Assembly (NCBI RefSeq): GCF_964340395.1
Contig: NC_135552.1
Span: 9,719,494 to 9,783,493 of the forward strand
Length of the DNA: 64,000 nt
Direction: 5' to 3'
Source of the DNA: Glandiceps talaboti
Lineage: Eukaryota; Hemichordata; Enteropneusta; Spengelidae
A program made the translations under genes and the position numbers. Of the stretch, positions 1 to 13,100 are shown one piece after another (the stretch's first letter is position 1; the number at the start of each line of letters is the position of its first letter). The notes beneath the pieces were generated by a model. That model was given only the letters and a program-made list of their open reading frames with translations, made no database searches and had not been told where the DNA came from.

Positions 1-728
1 GGGTTATTCATTATCCTTGGTTTGTAACTTTAGTGTACCACGTGTAGCAATAAAGAATGTAGTGTTTTGAGTATACTCTACGACTCTGGTTATCTTTCCT
101 TACCCACTACGCCAAACACCGGTCAACTCGCTACCAAGACCAGGATTAAGAACTTGATAAGGCTACATTGGTGATCAGCGCTGGGATTTTTTCATGAAAG
201 ACGGACTTTTCATGGAATTGTGAAGAAACGAGAGTGAGTACACTCTACGGACAAAACTGAACTTTGCTACAGAAACTAAGAAATCCAACGGAGTCAGTAG
301 ATACTTCAGAAGGAAGTGCTGTAAATTGGATGAAAACAAAGAACTTGGTGATCCTGAAAATTAACTGCTGTTTGCTGAGAAACTCGGTGTAGTTTGGTCT
401 GCAGTCAATCATTGGTATAGGGGCATTGATATTGCATGTATAGTAAAGTCGCTGGTATGTTAGAGCACTTTAGGAGGTCATATCTAGTGTACAATAGAAA
501 CTTGAATTTGATTTGTGGTGGCGATACATGTAGTGTCCGAAATAGGAAGTATATTCATCCCTTCTGACAAATTCATACTGAAGAGACTAGAACAATTTAG
601 ATTAAGTTCTTTTATAATTCAAGTTCAGTTTTGCCACAAAGTGCAAGATAAGTGAAGCACTGATTGTGAAACAGCCAAACATTTACACGCCATGTTCTGT
701 AACTAGTGTGGTAGCTAGGTAATACATG
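1..728. other. Non-coding, nothing recognised
   Basis: No exon with paired splice sites, RNA gene or mobile-element protein is recognisable here. It probably lies in an intron of the HYR-domain gene or downstream of it. Confidence 0.5.
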
Positions 729-747
729 TATATATATATATATATAA

Positions 748-814
<67 letters not shown>

Positions 815-834
815 ATATACCATACATATATACC

Positions 835-897
<63 letters not shown>
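729..897. repeat. (TA)n microsatellite, interrupted
   Basis: A long alternating TA tract broken by short CATA/TAAA variants. Apparent Ile-Tyr open frames across it are artefacts of the repeat. Confidence 0.95.
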
Positions 898-902
<5 letters not shown>

Positions 903-1353
903 ATGTATAGTTATGTTTGAACCCTTACATTAAGTAATATTTAAAGAATTCATGAAAGAAACAGAGACAAGAACAAATAGGCCCCGACATGTGTTTGGAA
1001 ATGTTTGTCATGATCTGACAAGTGTCCTGGTAGGAGAGGTACAAGCATGTTGAACAGTGCACTCGAACTTGTGCATCATTTCCCTGCCAAGATATTTTTT
1101 CTAGCAGCAGTGGTCCTTTTTTTCCATCACCCACTCATATCCGGATTTTTTTCAAGCAACTCCATTTGGCATCTTTTTTTCCCGCGAAATCTTCCAAGCC
1201 CTCCCCATGATATCAAATGGTCGACCCCTTATAGCTCCATATAACCAACCGAAATCAAGGCCTCTGATTGGCCAAGTCGGGCTAGCCGTTCAAATGACTT
1301 ACAATTATGTAAATAGAGCCTGGCCAACAGGAACTACTACTACATGTACATAC

Positions 1354-1596
1354 CTGTTATAAACACCGTGAACGAACAATATATCTGATTACCAAAATCA
1401 TCGGAAACATAGCAATCGACATCGGTAATGCCTTCGAAGAATACAGTACGATGGGGAGGTTCACAAATTACATGAGGAGTAAGTCCCGAATTGTCCTCAT
1501 GAGACATGATAGGATATTTAGTTTCTGCACCAGAATCACTAGTTGCCGCATAACGACGTAATTGGCTGGGACATATTGTAACTGGAGGCGTACGAT
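1354..1596 (-). CDS. HYR domain exon
   Basis: A 243-nt internal exon, exactly 81 codons. It is bounded on the minus strand by the acceptor tttacag before 1596 and the donor GTATGTAC after 1354. The translation starts DRTPPVTICP and includes VICEPPHRTVFFEGITDVDCYVSDDFGN, read in two parts. This is the HYR (hyalin repeat) pattern of paired cysteines and a closing D.FGN.Y.C.F.V strand. HYR modules are extracellular immunoglobulin-like folds, usually encoded by single phase-1 symmetric exons, as here. With the exon at 6161-6400 it forms part of a minus-strand gene for a multi-HYR extracellular or membrane protein that continues to the left of the window. The full protein and its name cannot be determined. 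Confidence 0.85.
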
Positions 1597-1686
1597 CTGT
1601 AAAGACACAGAAAATAACATTGAATAAGAACATGGTGTATGGTAGTCATTCATGCAAGACATCCGTACTGGTGTAGAACGTTTAGA

Positions 1687-1884
1687 CATCCGTACTGGTG
1701 TAGAACATTTGAAGTTATATATTTGGTATAAAAGCGTGTAAATTGACGTTTCAACCATAGACCATCCACCCTTTCAACCATAGACCCTCCAGCAAGGGAG
1801 GTGGAGGGTCTACAGTTGAAACGTAAATGTATTTATAAATAATACCAAATATAGAACATCAAACGTTCTATACCGGTACGAATG
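1687..1884. repeat. Foldback (palindromic) element
   Basis: The left arm (about 1687-1795: CATCCGTACTGGTGTAGAAC ... TTTCAACCATAGACCCTCCA) and the right arm (about 1800-1884) are imperfect reverse complements. The centre is a tight hairpin around AGCAAGGGAGG. The 30-bp block at the left edge (1654-1685) is a second tandem copy of the arm end. It looks like a small non-autonomous foldback or MITE. A related CATGGTGGAGGGTCTATG fragment occurs near 43386. Confidence 0.6.
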
Positions 1885-2373
1885 TACAACTATGTTTCAA
1901 ACGCAGAACTCCCGGTGGCTGGCACCGTATTTTGCATATGACTGGCTGTATCTTTTGGAGGTGGAGAACTTGTGGTTGAACATTGATGCGGATCACCAAA
2001 ATATAAACATTCCCTAGCTAGGCTTTTCACACATATTGGTGACGTGCTAATGCTTATCCCACTAATTACATGATAACAAAAGTTCATAACATAGAAGAAA
2101 AGGGGTTCAACTTCGACAATGAACTGTTCTCGCTTGCATTTTGGCAGATTCCAATCATTCGTATCAAAGCCATCCAATGCAAGGAGGTTTCTATAAAATG
2201 ACTTTACCACGTGTCGAGTATCTGTTACAAGAAAACTATTGTATGTCGTACCATGCATGGATGTATTACATTGTACTGTTAGTGAATGGATATTTTATTC
2301 GTATCATATTAGGACACCGGCCTTTATATACAAAACTTTATGAGCCAAAAGTTGTACAGTGGTTTACCATCAT

Positions 2374-3567
2374 CTAGATTTTTCCAATCATTTCAATCAT
2401 TTCAGCTCTTTTCTGAAAAGCAAAGTGAACATAACGTGAGAATTGTCTAATTAAATGTTCGTGTTTTGTTGATAATAGTATAAAGAACTTATATAGAACA
2501 GGTGGGTCGAAGAAATAATCTGGAATGTACTTCTTTCTTACGTCATCATATATAGGACAGACCAGACAAAAGTGATACTCATCTTCAATTGTTCTATTTT
2601 GACAGAAAGGACACACCCGGTCACTTCTAGGGTTTTTTGTTCTTTCCCATCTACAGTTTTCAGTTTGTAGCTGATGAGATGACGTACGAAGGCGACAGAG
2701 TGCATAGCGGAACACTTTTTTGTCTACTACGTCTAGGTAAATCTCAAAGGTCAATAAAGATTTGAAATTACAATGCATGTCTAGTTTAGAGGTTTCTAAC
2801 ATTTCACTGTGAATCAGTTGACTATTGATATCCTTGCACCTGTCCTTGAATATATTGATAAAACTATTTTCATTTCCAACACCCTGTGTCTGCCATACTT
2901 TACTAAAACCAAAACAACATAACAAGTGTTTGACGTCAAGGGCCCAACAATTTACACCATTTTCAGCCGTTCCGTACTGATACTTATAGCATAGAGACAG
3001 GGTTCGGTTTGGTTTCAAATTTAACAACTTAAACCAATACTTGATTATTTTGATTTGTCTGGTAACAATTAATTGTAAGCGACCGGTTTCAGCAAGGGAA
3101 GCACAGTTTGGCATATGTCGATTTAAACCTAATATGTAATGTAGAAATTTACTATGGATACGTTTAATGTCAGTTGCTTTATGAAAACCCCAAATCTCTG
3201 CTGCATAGTTGAGTATCGGTGATATTTTTCTATCAAAAACTTTAAGCTCGATTTTGACTGGTATATATCCAAGTTTAGCGAGTTGGTTTTTAACAGTAAA
3301 CATAGCTTTGCTGGCTTGAGCTGCAAGGGTTTTCTGAGCTAAATACCATTTGCCGCTACTCGACATAATGATTCTGAGGTATTTATAAAAAGGGACAACG
3401 TCAAGTTTGTGCCCATCTAAGAACCATTTCTCAGTTTTCTTAATTATCCCACCTCGTTTAAATACAATAATTTTAGTTTTGGCATAATTTACATTTAGGA
3501 GCCAACGTTTACAATACGTGGACAATTTATTTGATAATCTTTGCAGCCCAACGACGGTATCACTCAA
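2374..3567 (-). mobile_element. LINE ORF2 C-terminal part (5' truncated)
   Basis: A 397-residue open frame matching the region after the reverse-transcriptase catalytic core of non-LTR retrotransposons. It has thumb-like sequence (RWLLNVNYAKTKIIVF, KYLRIIMSSSGKW, SPILNYAAEIWG). Near the end is a zinc-knuckle-like CPFCQNRTIEDEYHFCLVCP typical of CR1/Jockey-group LINEs. The catalytic YxDD box and the endonuclease are absent, so this is a 5'-truncated copy. It sits between the two HYR exons, on the same strand, and is probably intronic. The open frame is intact, which suggests a fairly recent insertion. Clade assignment is tentative. Confidence 0.85.
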
Positions 3568-4128
3568 TAAGACTATGTACTGTTAGTGGTTATTAGTGAT
3601 CTCACTATTTATACAGCCATGGTCGTACTAAAGGGAGAGCAAAGGCTTCATAAAAGCCGACGAAGGCCCATATTTTCAGGTATCAGGAACCCATGGTCGA
3701 AGATGTTGAGTCTGTGCTATCTTGTTACAATATTTCTCTGCCGATAGACCCTCCCTATTCTAGCTGTCATGATTTGAGGAGAGACATTGAACTAAAATCT
3801 TTAAAATCACCAATGTCATGAGAAACGGGAGTAGCAAATGAAACACCAGAAAATGGCAAAATTATGCCGAAATCGAAGGCTTGCCGACATAGTCACCATA
3901 TACAACAACCTATCAAATGTGTGCTTCTCATGTGAACGGTCGTCCATTGTTATCTAAAGGAAGTGTTGATCAATTCAACGTCAACAACGATCAGAAAGAA
4001 AACGTAGATGTAATCAAGAAGATCAATTCAAGCAAAAATACCGAGGTAAAATAACAATGAACGATTAGCCGACATCTACATCGGATTTTAATAAGATTTT
4101 TAATCAGAATGTCAACAGTCGTCTTGAC
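3568..4128. other. Intronic, nothing recognised
   Basis: No coding exon or structured repeat recognised. It lies between the LINE fragment and the tandem array. Confidence 0.4.
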
Positions 4129-5000
4129 CTTTTCCTTGTAAGTTATCTTTAATAATTTGGTTGCCGCTGAAAATAGTAGAATTAAACATAGTGTGCGCTG
4201 GATGTTCCATGAAGTCAAGACTTGATCGTATGTTATAGGTTATGTACTAGCACACAACATGACAGTGTATTTAAATAAAACATATTTCAGAAGTGTTTTT
4301 TTTTTAAATAAGACAAAATATTATGTTTGAATACAGACTACCATTCTTCATATATTTGCAAAATTGCTTACCTCTTTTCAATGACCAAAATAATGTATAC
4401 CTTGAATTGTTCACTTTTTCCTTGTAATTTATCTTTAATACAGTAACTATAGTTGCCACTGAAATTAATAGAATTAAACATAGTGTGCGCTGGATGTTCT
4501 ATGAAGTCAAGACTTCATCGTATGTTATAGGTTATGTACTAGCACACAACATGACAGTGTATTTAAATAAAACATATTTCAGAAGTGTTTTTTTTTTTTA
4601 AATAAGACAAAATATTATGTTTGAATACAGACTACCATTCTTCATATATTTGCAAAATTGCTTACCTCTTTTCAATGACCAAAATAATGTATACCTTGAA
4701 TTGTTCACTTTTTCCTTGTAATTTATCTTTAATACAGTAACTATAGTTGCCACTGAAATTAATAGAATTAAACATAGTGTGCGCTGGATGTTCTATGAAG
4801 TCAAGACTTCATCGTATGTTATAGGTTATGTACTAGCACACAACTTGACAATGTATTTAAATAAAACATATTTCAGAAGTTTTTTTTTTAAATAAGACAA
4901 AATATTATGTCTGAATACAGACTACCATTCACCATATATTTGCAAAATTGCTTACCACTTTTCAATGACCAAAATAATGTATACCCTGGATTGTTCACTT
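4129..5000. repeat. Tandem triplication of a ~290-bp unit
   Basis: Three head-to-tail copies begin near 4129, 4415 and 4709, spaced 286 and 294 bp. Each carries TTTTCCTTGTAA, then TAGTGTGCGCTGGATGTTC, a poly-T run and CAATGACCAAAATAATG. Differences are scattered point changes and poly-T length, so it is a local satellite-like expansion with no coding potential. Confidence 0.9.
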
Positions 5001-6160
5001 ATTTGATATGTTCTGGGGTACTGTGCCCACGTGCACTACTACACTTGGAGTTTCGCGACGTTCTCATTTTGCTGAGTGCGATTTGAACGTGTGAACTCCT
5101 ATAGTAATGTGAATTTATGTGTGCCACAGGGGCGAGTTGTATTTCTTAGATCGTTATTTTCCTTGTCTATTGGTTAAACATAACACTTTGACTTGAATAT
5201 TTCTCCTGCCTTTATGGAAATAATACTAGTAAAGAGCGTATATTAAGGTTATACACCATACAACGGATATCTTGTAAATAAAGTTTTCAAGATCTAATCA
5301 AGCAATAAATCACCACATACACCAAAAAGTATACATTTTCTGAAAGCTCTTGAGCTGATGATGTGAATAATCAATGTATTTTGACTTCCTATCATGTGAC
5401 AAGCTGGGAAGTGAAAGTGGTCATTTTTGCTTCAATCACTTTTAGCATCAATTGTTGACACCAGAAACATATATTTAAAACACAAGTCATATTATTTAAC
5501 AATAGCAAAAAAGTGTTTTTTTTTTATATATATCTTTTGCAGTTGTGGAGCAATGGCATATTGAAAATATCCTATTTTAAGAAATTGAAGATTTCTACTT
5601 TTGAAAGACTGATGCAACTGCGAATACACGAATCACTTTGTAGTCATTAAAAATAATGTTAATGTATCATTTTGCACAAATATTGATTTTTGTTATTATG
5701 TAATATCTTATGTTTAATTTGATGCATGCAATTTTAATGATGACAAAATGTCCTATATTTTAAAAAATCCTTCTTTAAATTTCATAAAATTTGGTATTTA
5801 TGTTCAACTTTGTGATATAAAGGATATGAGAACAACAATTGAATAGCTTTCATTTTTTCTAATACGGAATGCAATCAGTTTACATTTGGTGTAAACAAAT
5901 ATTGTGGATAAGCTTATTTATATTTGCCTTCTTCACGATCATCCACGCCATTTCTATTAGGTAATGCCATATATCCGCCTGTCTTCTAAAATGACATCTT
6001 CAACTGTATGTTTGCGTTTTCTTTTGAACATCACAAAGTTTGTTGACCAATGAAGTTTCAACAGCGCATAAAAAAATTGTCAGATCACGTGACCATGTAT
6101 TGACAAATCACAACATGAGAAATAGATGAATGAAAGTTTTTGAAAGCTTGAAGCACATAC
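5001..6160. other. AT-rich intronic DNA
   Basis: AT-rich with poly-T runs. A stretch near 5330 (TATACATTTTCTGAAAGCTC) is weakly repeated near 40805, indicating a dispersed old repeat. No exon seen. Confidence 0.45.
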
Positions 6161-6400
6161 CTACAACGTCTACTATGAACTCACACCATTTGGTATTGCC
6201 TGAGAAACCTGTGGCTGAACATTCTACGGGTGTCTCTCCCATTGGAAAAACACTGCCTGACGCTGGTACACACGTTATTGGATAAACTCCCCTGTCGTCC
6301 CAAGCGGCTAAGAAATCAAATGTGACTGCTGCAGTCAAACCTCCGTAGTCAATATCACGAACCTCAGGGGTAAGAGGACAGTCGAGGTATACATCCTGTA
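6161..6400 (-). CDS. HYR domain exon
   Basis: A 240-nt exon (80 codons) on the minus strand. The acceptor is atatatag before 6400 and the donor GTATGTGC follows 6161. The translation includes VYLDCPLTPEVRD, YPITCVPASGSVFPMGETPV and CSATGFSGNTKWCEFIVDV. The cysteine spacing and the FP.GETPVEC-SATGFSGN-C-F-V ending are diagnostic of HYR modules. Its boundaries are in the same phase as the exon at 1354-1596, so the two can be spliced in frame. It lies upstream of that exon in the same minus-strand gene. Confidence 0.87.
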
Positions 6401-6680
6401 CTATATATGATAAAGACAGAGATAAAGAACACATTTTAGAACTCACAAAAAAAGCATTCCATGTAACTCTACCTGGGACGGCCCTGAATCTGTCTAAGTG
6501 ATGTCACCTGTAGCCGTGTACAGTATATGTCGTACAGTAGTTATACACACGTTGTCATACTTATTCAATTTGCACTGTTATTTGTTTTGTTGTTATGTAG
6601 TCGTGGCATACTATTAGAAAGTTCTGTAATTAAAGTATTACGTTTTTAATCGATAATATATATATATAGGAAGTCAGTGG

Positions 6681-6872
<192 letters not shown>

Positions 6873-7071
6873 ACCTAGTGATAATGCTGTGCCATGATTC
6901 GCTAGAATCAGTCACGTGATAGGAAAATAGAATGACTATTTTCCTAGGGAAATAGTTCCATCAACTATTACATGGTGACGTGACCATCGCGAGTTCACAG
7001 CAGGTCAAAATGGCAGCTTCTGACGCGTGCCGTCTGGCACAGCGAGTTCACAGCATGGGGTATATTATAAA

Positions 7072-7267
7072 ACACACATTGCCTGGCCTATATTCGGGCT
7101 ATAGCACCCGTTCATTACCCCCTCATGACTGTGAGTTACCAGAATCACATGCTATTTCCCTCGGCCTTCGACCTCGGGAAATAGCATGTGATTCTGGTAA
7201 CTCATATCACAGTCCCTCGGGTGTAATAAACGGGTGCTATAGCCCTCATGGCCAGGCAATATGTGTT

Positions 7268-7268
<1 letters not shown>
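7072..7268. repeat. Near-perfect palindromic foldback element
   Basis: Arms of about 95 bp. The left arm (7072-7161) runs ACACACATTGCCTGGCC ... GAGTTACCAGAATCACATGC ... TTTCCCTCGG. The right arm (7172-7268) is its reverse complement, around a short CCTTCGAC loop. It could form a long cruciform or hairpin. It is followed at once by (TA)n. Confidence 0.88.

Positions 7269-7352
<84 letters not shown>
7269..7352. repeat. (TA)n microsatellite
   Basis: A pure TA tract between the palindrome and the Penelope-like fragment. Confidence 0.95.
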
Positions 7353-7356
<4 letters not shown>

Positions 7357-7399
7357 CATGAACCATATAGTTCTAACCCAAACATTTCGAAGAGACTGA

Positions 7400-8000
7400 T
7401 CTCCCCTTCATCGGTCAGACAGAAAACATAACGAGAAGACTCAAAGAACGAGGATACAAAGAAACTCACATCAACGCACAGATACAGAAAGTGGACAAAC
7501 TTGACCCTTGACCGACGACATCTAATACACCCCACAGACGACAACAGACCAAACAGAAACAAAGACCGTGTCACCTTCCCGATCACATATAGCATCTCAC
7601 TCCCAGATATACCAAAGATACTCACAAACAACATGCGCACTCTACATAAATCACAAAGATGCAAAAAAAAAAGCATTCAGAAATACACCCATGGTAGCCT
7701 GGAGAAAAGGAAGAGATATCGGTTCACAACTAGTACACAGTAAACATCACAGAGCATTCATCAAGGAAGCAACAGGATCAAGACCATGTGAGAGCAAACG
7801 ATGCGCCATCTGCCCCTACATGGAGAAGACAGACACATTTCAAGGGCCAAATGCACAGCATTATAAAATAATACACCATATCAACTGCACATCAGCAAAC
7901 CTAGTGTATGCAATACGTTGCTCACATTGCGAAAAATAGTCTATGTAGGAGAAACTGGTGATACAATATACACAAGAATGCAGAATCACCTATGACAAAT
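7400..8000 (+). mobile_element. Penelope-like element fragment (linker + GIY-YIG), broken
   Basis: Read across frames, this segment encodes LKERGYKETHINAQIQKVDK, then VTFPITYSISLPDIPKIL, GSQLVHSKHHRAF, CESKRCAICPYM, and finally NCTSANLVYAIRCSHCEK followed by VYVGETGDTIYTRMQNH. That order (end of reverse transcriptase, CxxC-type linker, GIY-YIG endonuclease) is specific to EN-containing Penelope-like retroelements. The frame changes near 7500 and at the poly-A run near 7661, and a stop separates the last two GIY-YIG blocks, so the copy is dead. The reverse transcriptase core is missing. Confidence 0.8.
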
Positions 8001-9185
8001 CAGGAGAATGGTAATGAAGAATGGTAATTATATCGTTTAAATATATATAGTTTACGACTTAGATGTAAGCTTATCGATTCAATATTTGAATTATGCCTAT
8101 AGGCTAATCACTTATTTTACAACGCATACGGCATTCTAAAATTGCCCATGTTTAGATTAAAGTTATATATTTAATATTGAATAATTAACCGTGAAATTGT
8201 GATGACATTATCATAATTATAGTTACCAATGCTGCTGCAAACTATTACAAGAACGACAAGGACAAAAATGGCGACGTAGATATTCTTCCAAACTGTCCTG
8301 GCAAACATCTTCGATAAATATCATTCGATGCTTGCAATCATCATCATTCATATGACCTGCATTCGTTGTTTTTTCCTGGACCAAAATCCCGGGACAAAAA
8401 ATGTTGCGGAGAGTGAAATGAACAGCTTGTGGGCTACAATATAGTATTCACGTATCGACAGCTACGCTTGTAGAATCTAACGAATGTAACGAATGTAATG
8501 CGCGAGGACAGAAAAATATGACACAAGTGCAAACTCAAACTTGCCATCGTCATCGGATTCTTACTCCACCATAAACGTAGACGTATTGTCAATAAAATCG
8601 ACATATTTCGCTCTTGTCTAATTAGTACTGCTATCATGCACACAGGCAAACCCAAATCACTGTTAATGATTGGCAAATTTATTGAAAGAAAAAGTTCTCT
8701 TGATGAAAAGTCAAATATCGTTCATTCCAACGGCGCAAGCGTTAACAAACCCCTTTGTTGATACATTGTATCAATTTTCAAGATGCGTCACGCGACACGC
8801 GCAGCGTGCCCCGCGGCCTTTCAGAACATATTATGTTATATATAAACACAGCTTGCTGGTCGATTATACACACACAAACACAAACGTACACGTACGTTTA
8901 CTACACAGCGCATGGGCATCATGGAACAATAAAGCTAAGATTATGGATATTTACAATCTAATAACAATAGTATACTAATACAAATACGCGTAAACAACGT
9001 ATGTGCGTGAAACTGACAGGTATGAAGTGAGCGGACGATTGTGACTGAATGACCAGAATTCGAATAGCTGTGGTGCAAAGTCGACTTTCGAGCATATTTG
9101 TTCATGCTCTCCAACACGAAGGACGTGAATACACCTTACACTAGTAAACTCGCCAGGTGTTACCAGGCTGCATAATTGATGAGAT
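8001..9185. other. Non-coding, nothing recognised
   Basis: No exon or mobile protein is recognisable. Short CA-rich stretches occur near 8868-8890. Confidence 0.4.
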
Positions 9186-9859
9186 ATGCTGGGTTGTAAC
9201 GACTGCAAAGAAATCTCTAACCTCGCGAAACCTTGCCAGGGAGACTTGGTTCTCTGCCCTCCATGTGAGAAAAAACGATTTGGAAAACGCCAAGCACATG
9301 TAAGTTCTTCATCCAGTACCACTATTGGTCATGCTTGTAGTGTCACTGAATCTTCACCTGTGACTCAATGTGGAGTGGTGATCAACGAACTTTTATGTTA
9401 TATATCACTGATAAGCTTGCCATTCTACCAAATGACATTATTATAAAACTTTGTGTCGAACATTTCAATGATGGTGAAATTGAGAAAGCAAAGAAAATGT
9501 TATTCGATTTTGTAGATGATGACGGGAAATCTGGGCGGTACAAAAAACGTCAAGGTCAGCACAAGAAAACTAACAATATTCAAGACATCATTAACTTGAT
9601 TCACGAGACCGATCCTGACAATATGCCATGTTTTGTAGCTAAAGACCTTTCAAAACTCCCCCCTGTAGATGTGGCTCATGTTGATATTTCTACAATGTTA
9701 AAGGAGCTTCGTTCTCTGCGTCAAGATATGACGTCAATGAAGGAAATGATGTCTCTTGATAACAATGAGAAACTATATGATGAAATTAACAGTTTGCGAT
9801 CCGAGGTGCATGAGTCTGCAACTTTTGCGTATTTCTTTGCATTTTTGTTTCCTTTTTAA
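9186..9859 (+). pseudogene. LINE ORF1-like protein, frameshifted
   Basis: The first frame starts MLGCNDCKEISNLAKPC with a CxxC...C...CxxC arrangement resembling the PHD-like zinc finger of CR1/L2-type LINE ORF1 proteins. After a frame change near 9400 it continues YITDKLAILPNDIIIKLC, KKMLFDFVDDDGKSGRYKKR, NNIQDIINLIHE, PCFVAKDLSKLPPVDVAHVD, then a heptad-like MLKELRSLRQDMTSMKEMM coiled coil. I recognise this layout from abundant ORF1-like proteins of invertebrate LINEs. That is from memory, not a search. No reverse transcriptase follows, so this is an isolated, once-frameshifted relic. A domesticated host gene is less likely. Confidence 0.6.
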
Positions 9860-10069
9860 AGGTTACTTATATTATACCACTTACTGTAACTTGTCTAAAC
9901 AGCGGTTAGTCACTGGCAAACATGTACGCAATAAACTGCTGTGATACAATATCTGATTAAATGGTACGTTATTTTAATCGACCCCTGACCCCGTTCAAAC
10001 CGGTAACGTCGATGTTCAAACGCGAGTTTTTGACCCGGTCACCTAACGGTTTTGGTTTGAACGCAAATA

Positions 10070-10081
10070 TGCGCATGCGCA
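10070..10081. promoter_or_regulatory. NRF1-type palindrome in putative promoter
   Basis: TGCGCATGCGCA is a perfect match to the palindromic NRF1 consensus. It lies 20 bp upstream of the ATGGCAGACACC that opens the spliced gene relic at 10102. NRF1 sites at transcription starts are typical of TATA-less animal promoters. Confidence 0.6.
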
Positions 10082-10101
10082 CTCACTACGACCTCTTTAA
10101 C

Positions 10102-13100
10102 ATGGCAGACACCAACAGATCAAGGTCGTCCAACTCTTACGGATTCAGCCAGGAAACGAAGGAAAACAAAATCGTCCATCGGCAAAATAAATATATTTGG
10201 ACAGATCGACCGCTGGAAAGCACTGAAAGAGGCAAATTCGCTACAATTTCACTGGAAAGTTGCGGAGTTTCTTTTAGACTGGTAAGTATATAGAGCTGTA
10301 AGTATATACTTACGCATTTCCTGACTGTGAATGACACATGAACAGCTGAGTTGTGTTTACATTCGTGTATTGATGCATTTGTTGAAATTTAGCGAGTATA
10401 TCACTCACATACAATGGTATTTTAGAATTGAAATCTTTAACGCAGATACAGTGAATAGTTGTTTGTTTGTGACACCACATTTACGTTTATGACATTGGCG
10501 AAAAAGCGTGAATGTTTGTTTGTGACACCACATTTATGTTTATGACATTGGCGAAAGCATGGCGCTATAACGCCCGTATACTTTTAGTAGTAGTTACATG
10601 AGTACGACTGAAATACACACAGCTGCAAACCTGTGATGTTTTGTCTTTGTAAAATGATGACACGTTGTTTAGGTAACTACTAATTGTGGTAAAATTGGTG
10701 ACAGGCTGTCCAAACCACAATGGCCAATACTGCATTCTCACAGTTGGTATGTACTGTAGAGTTGGTGTTCTATCTTGCTAGTATAGTTTGTAAGAATGAT
10801 AAAGACAACAACCACCATTGTAGTGTACTATTCTTATTTTGATCATAGTACAATACTATAGCATACATTGATGTCTTATATGAACAATAACTTTGAGTTT
10901 TAGAAATACAAAAAATGTAGTATTAGTGCACCAATATTTTGCTATCACTACAGTTTTTAATACTCCAAAACTCAAATTCTGGAAGAAGGTAATTTTGGTG
11001 TGTTTACTTGACACCACTCTAGAGCTACACGTAAATGTTATTTTTGAAAATTACGAGTCTAACATTGGTATATGTGCTTATTTTCCTTCCCTAAACATTT
11101 CAATATTTTCTTTTTATTTTGGTTTTGTTTTTCTAAATGTCTAATGTATTATTGTGAATGTCTCCAATTTTACACAGGTACTATGATCATCAACCCAGTA
11201 AAGGCAGAGTACTTGCTGAGGGAAAAGATACATCACAGCCAGTAGCCAGCACTTCCCAAGCTACTACAGGAAGAGTTGGCCAATTTCAACAGATCAAGTA
11301 TGTATAGAGAATGTGAATCATAATTTTGATTTTAAATTTTTACACAAACTATTCTGCTATTTACTATCTAACCATTATTCTATGCATAAAACTGAAAGTT
11401 ACAACCATGTAGTTTAATAAAACCATGCACAGTTTTTAATAACTGTATGAACAGTATGTTTATTGTATTCAGAAGCAACCAGCAATATATTGTAAAGTGA
11501 GGAAAACATTTCTTTACATGTAATTTAATGTTTTATTTTTATCAATCACATTTTATAAATATTGCTGACTCGGATATCTTACTAACTTTTTGTATTTACA
11601 CAAAGCTATGGCACTCAGAGTAAATACAATGTAATATTGAATTTGTTTTTACATTTTTGCAAATCATGTACAGTTTCTTTCAAACCATATTGATATCTTT
11701 TTATCATTGTTAATGTGTACATTATACTCTACATTTTAAAAAATAGACATATTTCATTTTTGAATTGGCTTCCAACAATATTACTGTTATTATAGTATGT
11801 GCATTTTGTGCTCAGAAGTGGACGCACAGTGCCTCAAACATCAACACAACAACTGGTCACTGAGGTGAAGGTGTGCAGATGTTGGGTCAAATGAGTGGTC
11901 CAGATGTGTCTAAATTTTTATCAATGGAATCTGATAGGTAAGATTTCTAGTTATACATAACATATGACATACAAATGTACAATGTATTGTTGTCAAATAT
12001 TTCTGTTGCTTTCCCATGTTACCAATAACAGACCACTTTGTCCAAAATATCACTGGCATGAACAGTTATCAGACTTAATATTCTTAGTAATTTACTAGCC
12101 ATGTTGTGGGTTTGCATTTAGCAAAGAGGCAGTTTAGACGTGTATGTGGGCATTAAAAAAATTCTGGCTGTTACATGTATTCTTAATATGACTATTTGGA
12201 TCAAGTCATACATGTAGCTGTGAACACGACTACAGGTTGACCAATGTTTGTTGCATCATTGAACATTTGGTTTTCTTTCCTTCACAGGGGTTCTATCATG
12301 TCAGGAATTAATGTGTTATATCAGAAATCACCTGTAGTAGTACAGTTGTGAATCCTCCATCAAGAATGTACACCTGACTGCAACTTCCTCCCAGGCACAA
12401 GCACAAAGTGAAAGGTACATAATTTATGATGATCAATTGCATTTCATATCGTACATATGTGGAAATACATGTACATTGTAGATACTGGTAAAAAACATAC
12501 AAATGGTAATGATTATTTTAACATTCATAGCGAACATGAACATGTTATATTTATTGGTCATACAACATGGATGCGCTTCTTTGTATTTTTACCCTGTTCC
12601 TCATGCCTCACAAATTCTGTATTTTACCTACACCACCTGTCGAGCACAAAGTGCAAGTGCAAGATTATGTCAGAATCATTCATTGATCCATTTGAGGAAG
12701 TACTCACATGATTGCTTACAACATGATGTACAAGCTTGCGTTACATCAGATTCATTGCAGATTACACGGTTATACTTGCCAAATAGTTTGTTGTGTCAAG
12801 TTGTACATACAAAGAACTGGTACTAGGAATGTGTCATTATGTTACATATCTGTTTTATTTCATTTATCACTAACAGGTTTCTTTGAAACATGCTGAGAGT
12901 AATGACTTAGAAGAGTCCGATGAAGAAGATTCAGACTAGTATGAACCAAGCTTCAATATAACTATGCTGTGAGTATATGTACATTGTATGAAATTTATTT
13001 TTGAAATGATATTGACAGTGTACATGTACATACAGTGATGTGGTGGAGTAGAGTGAATGTATTTGTTACTGCGTAGGGAGCAGTGAGCATGTTATTTATC

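Noticed and set aside
6980-7399. 139-residue frame across the palindrome
   Set aside because: Explained by the inverted repeat and (TA)n tract.
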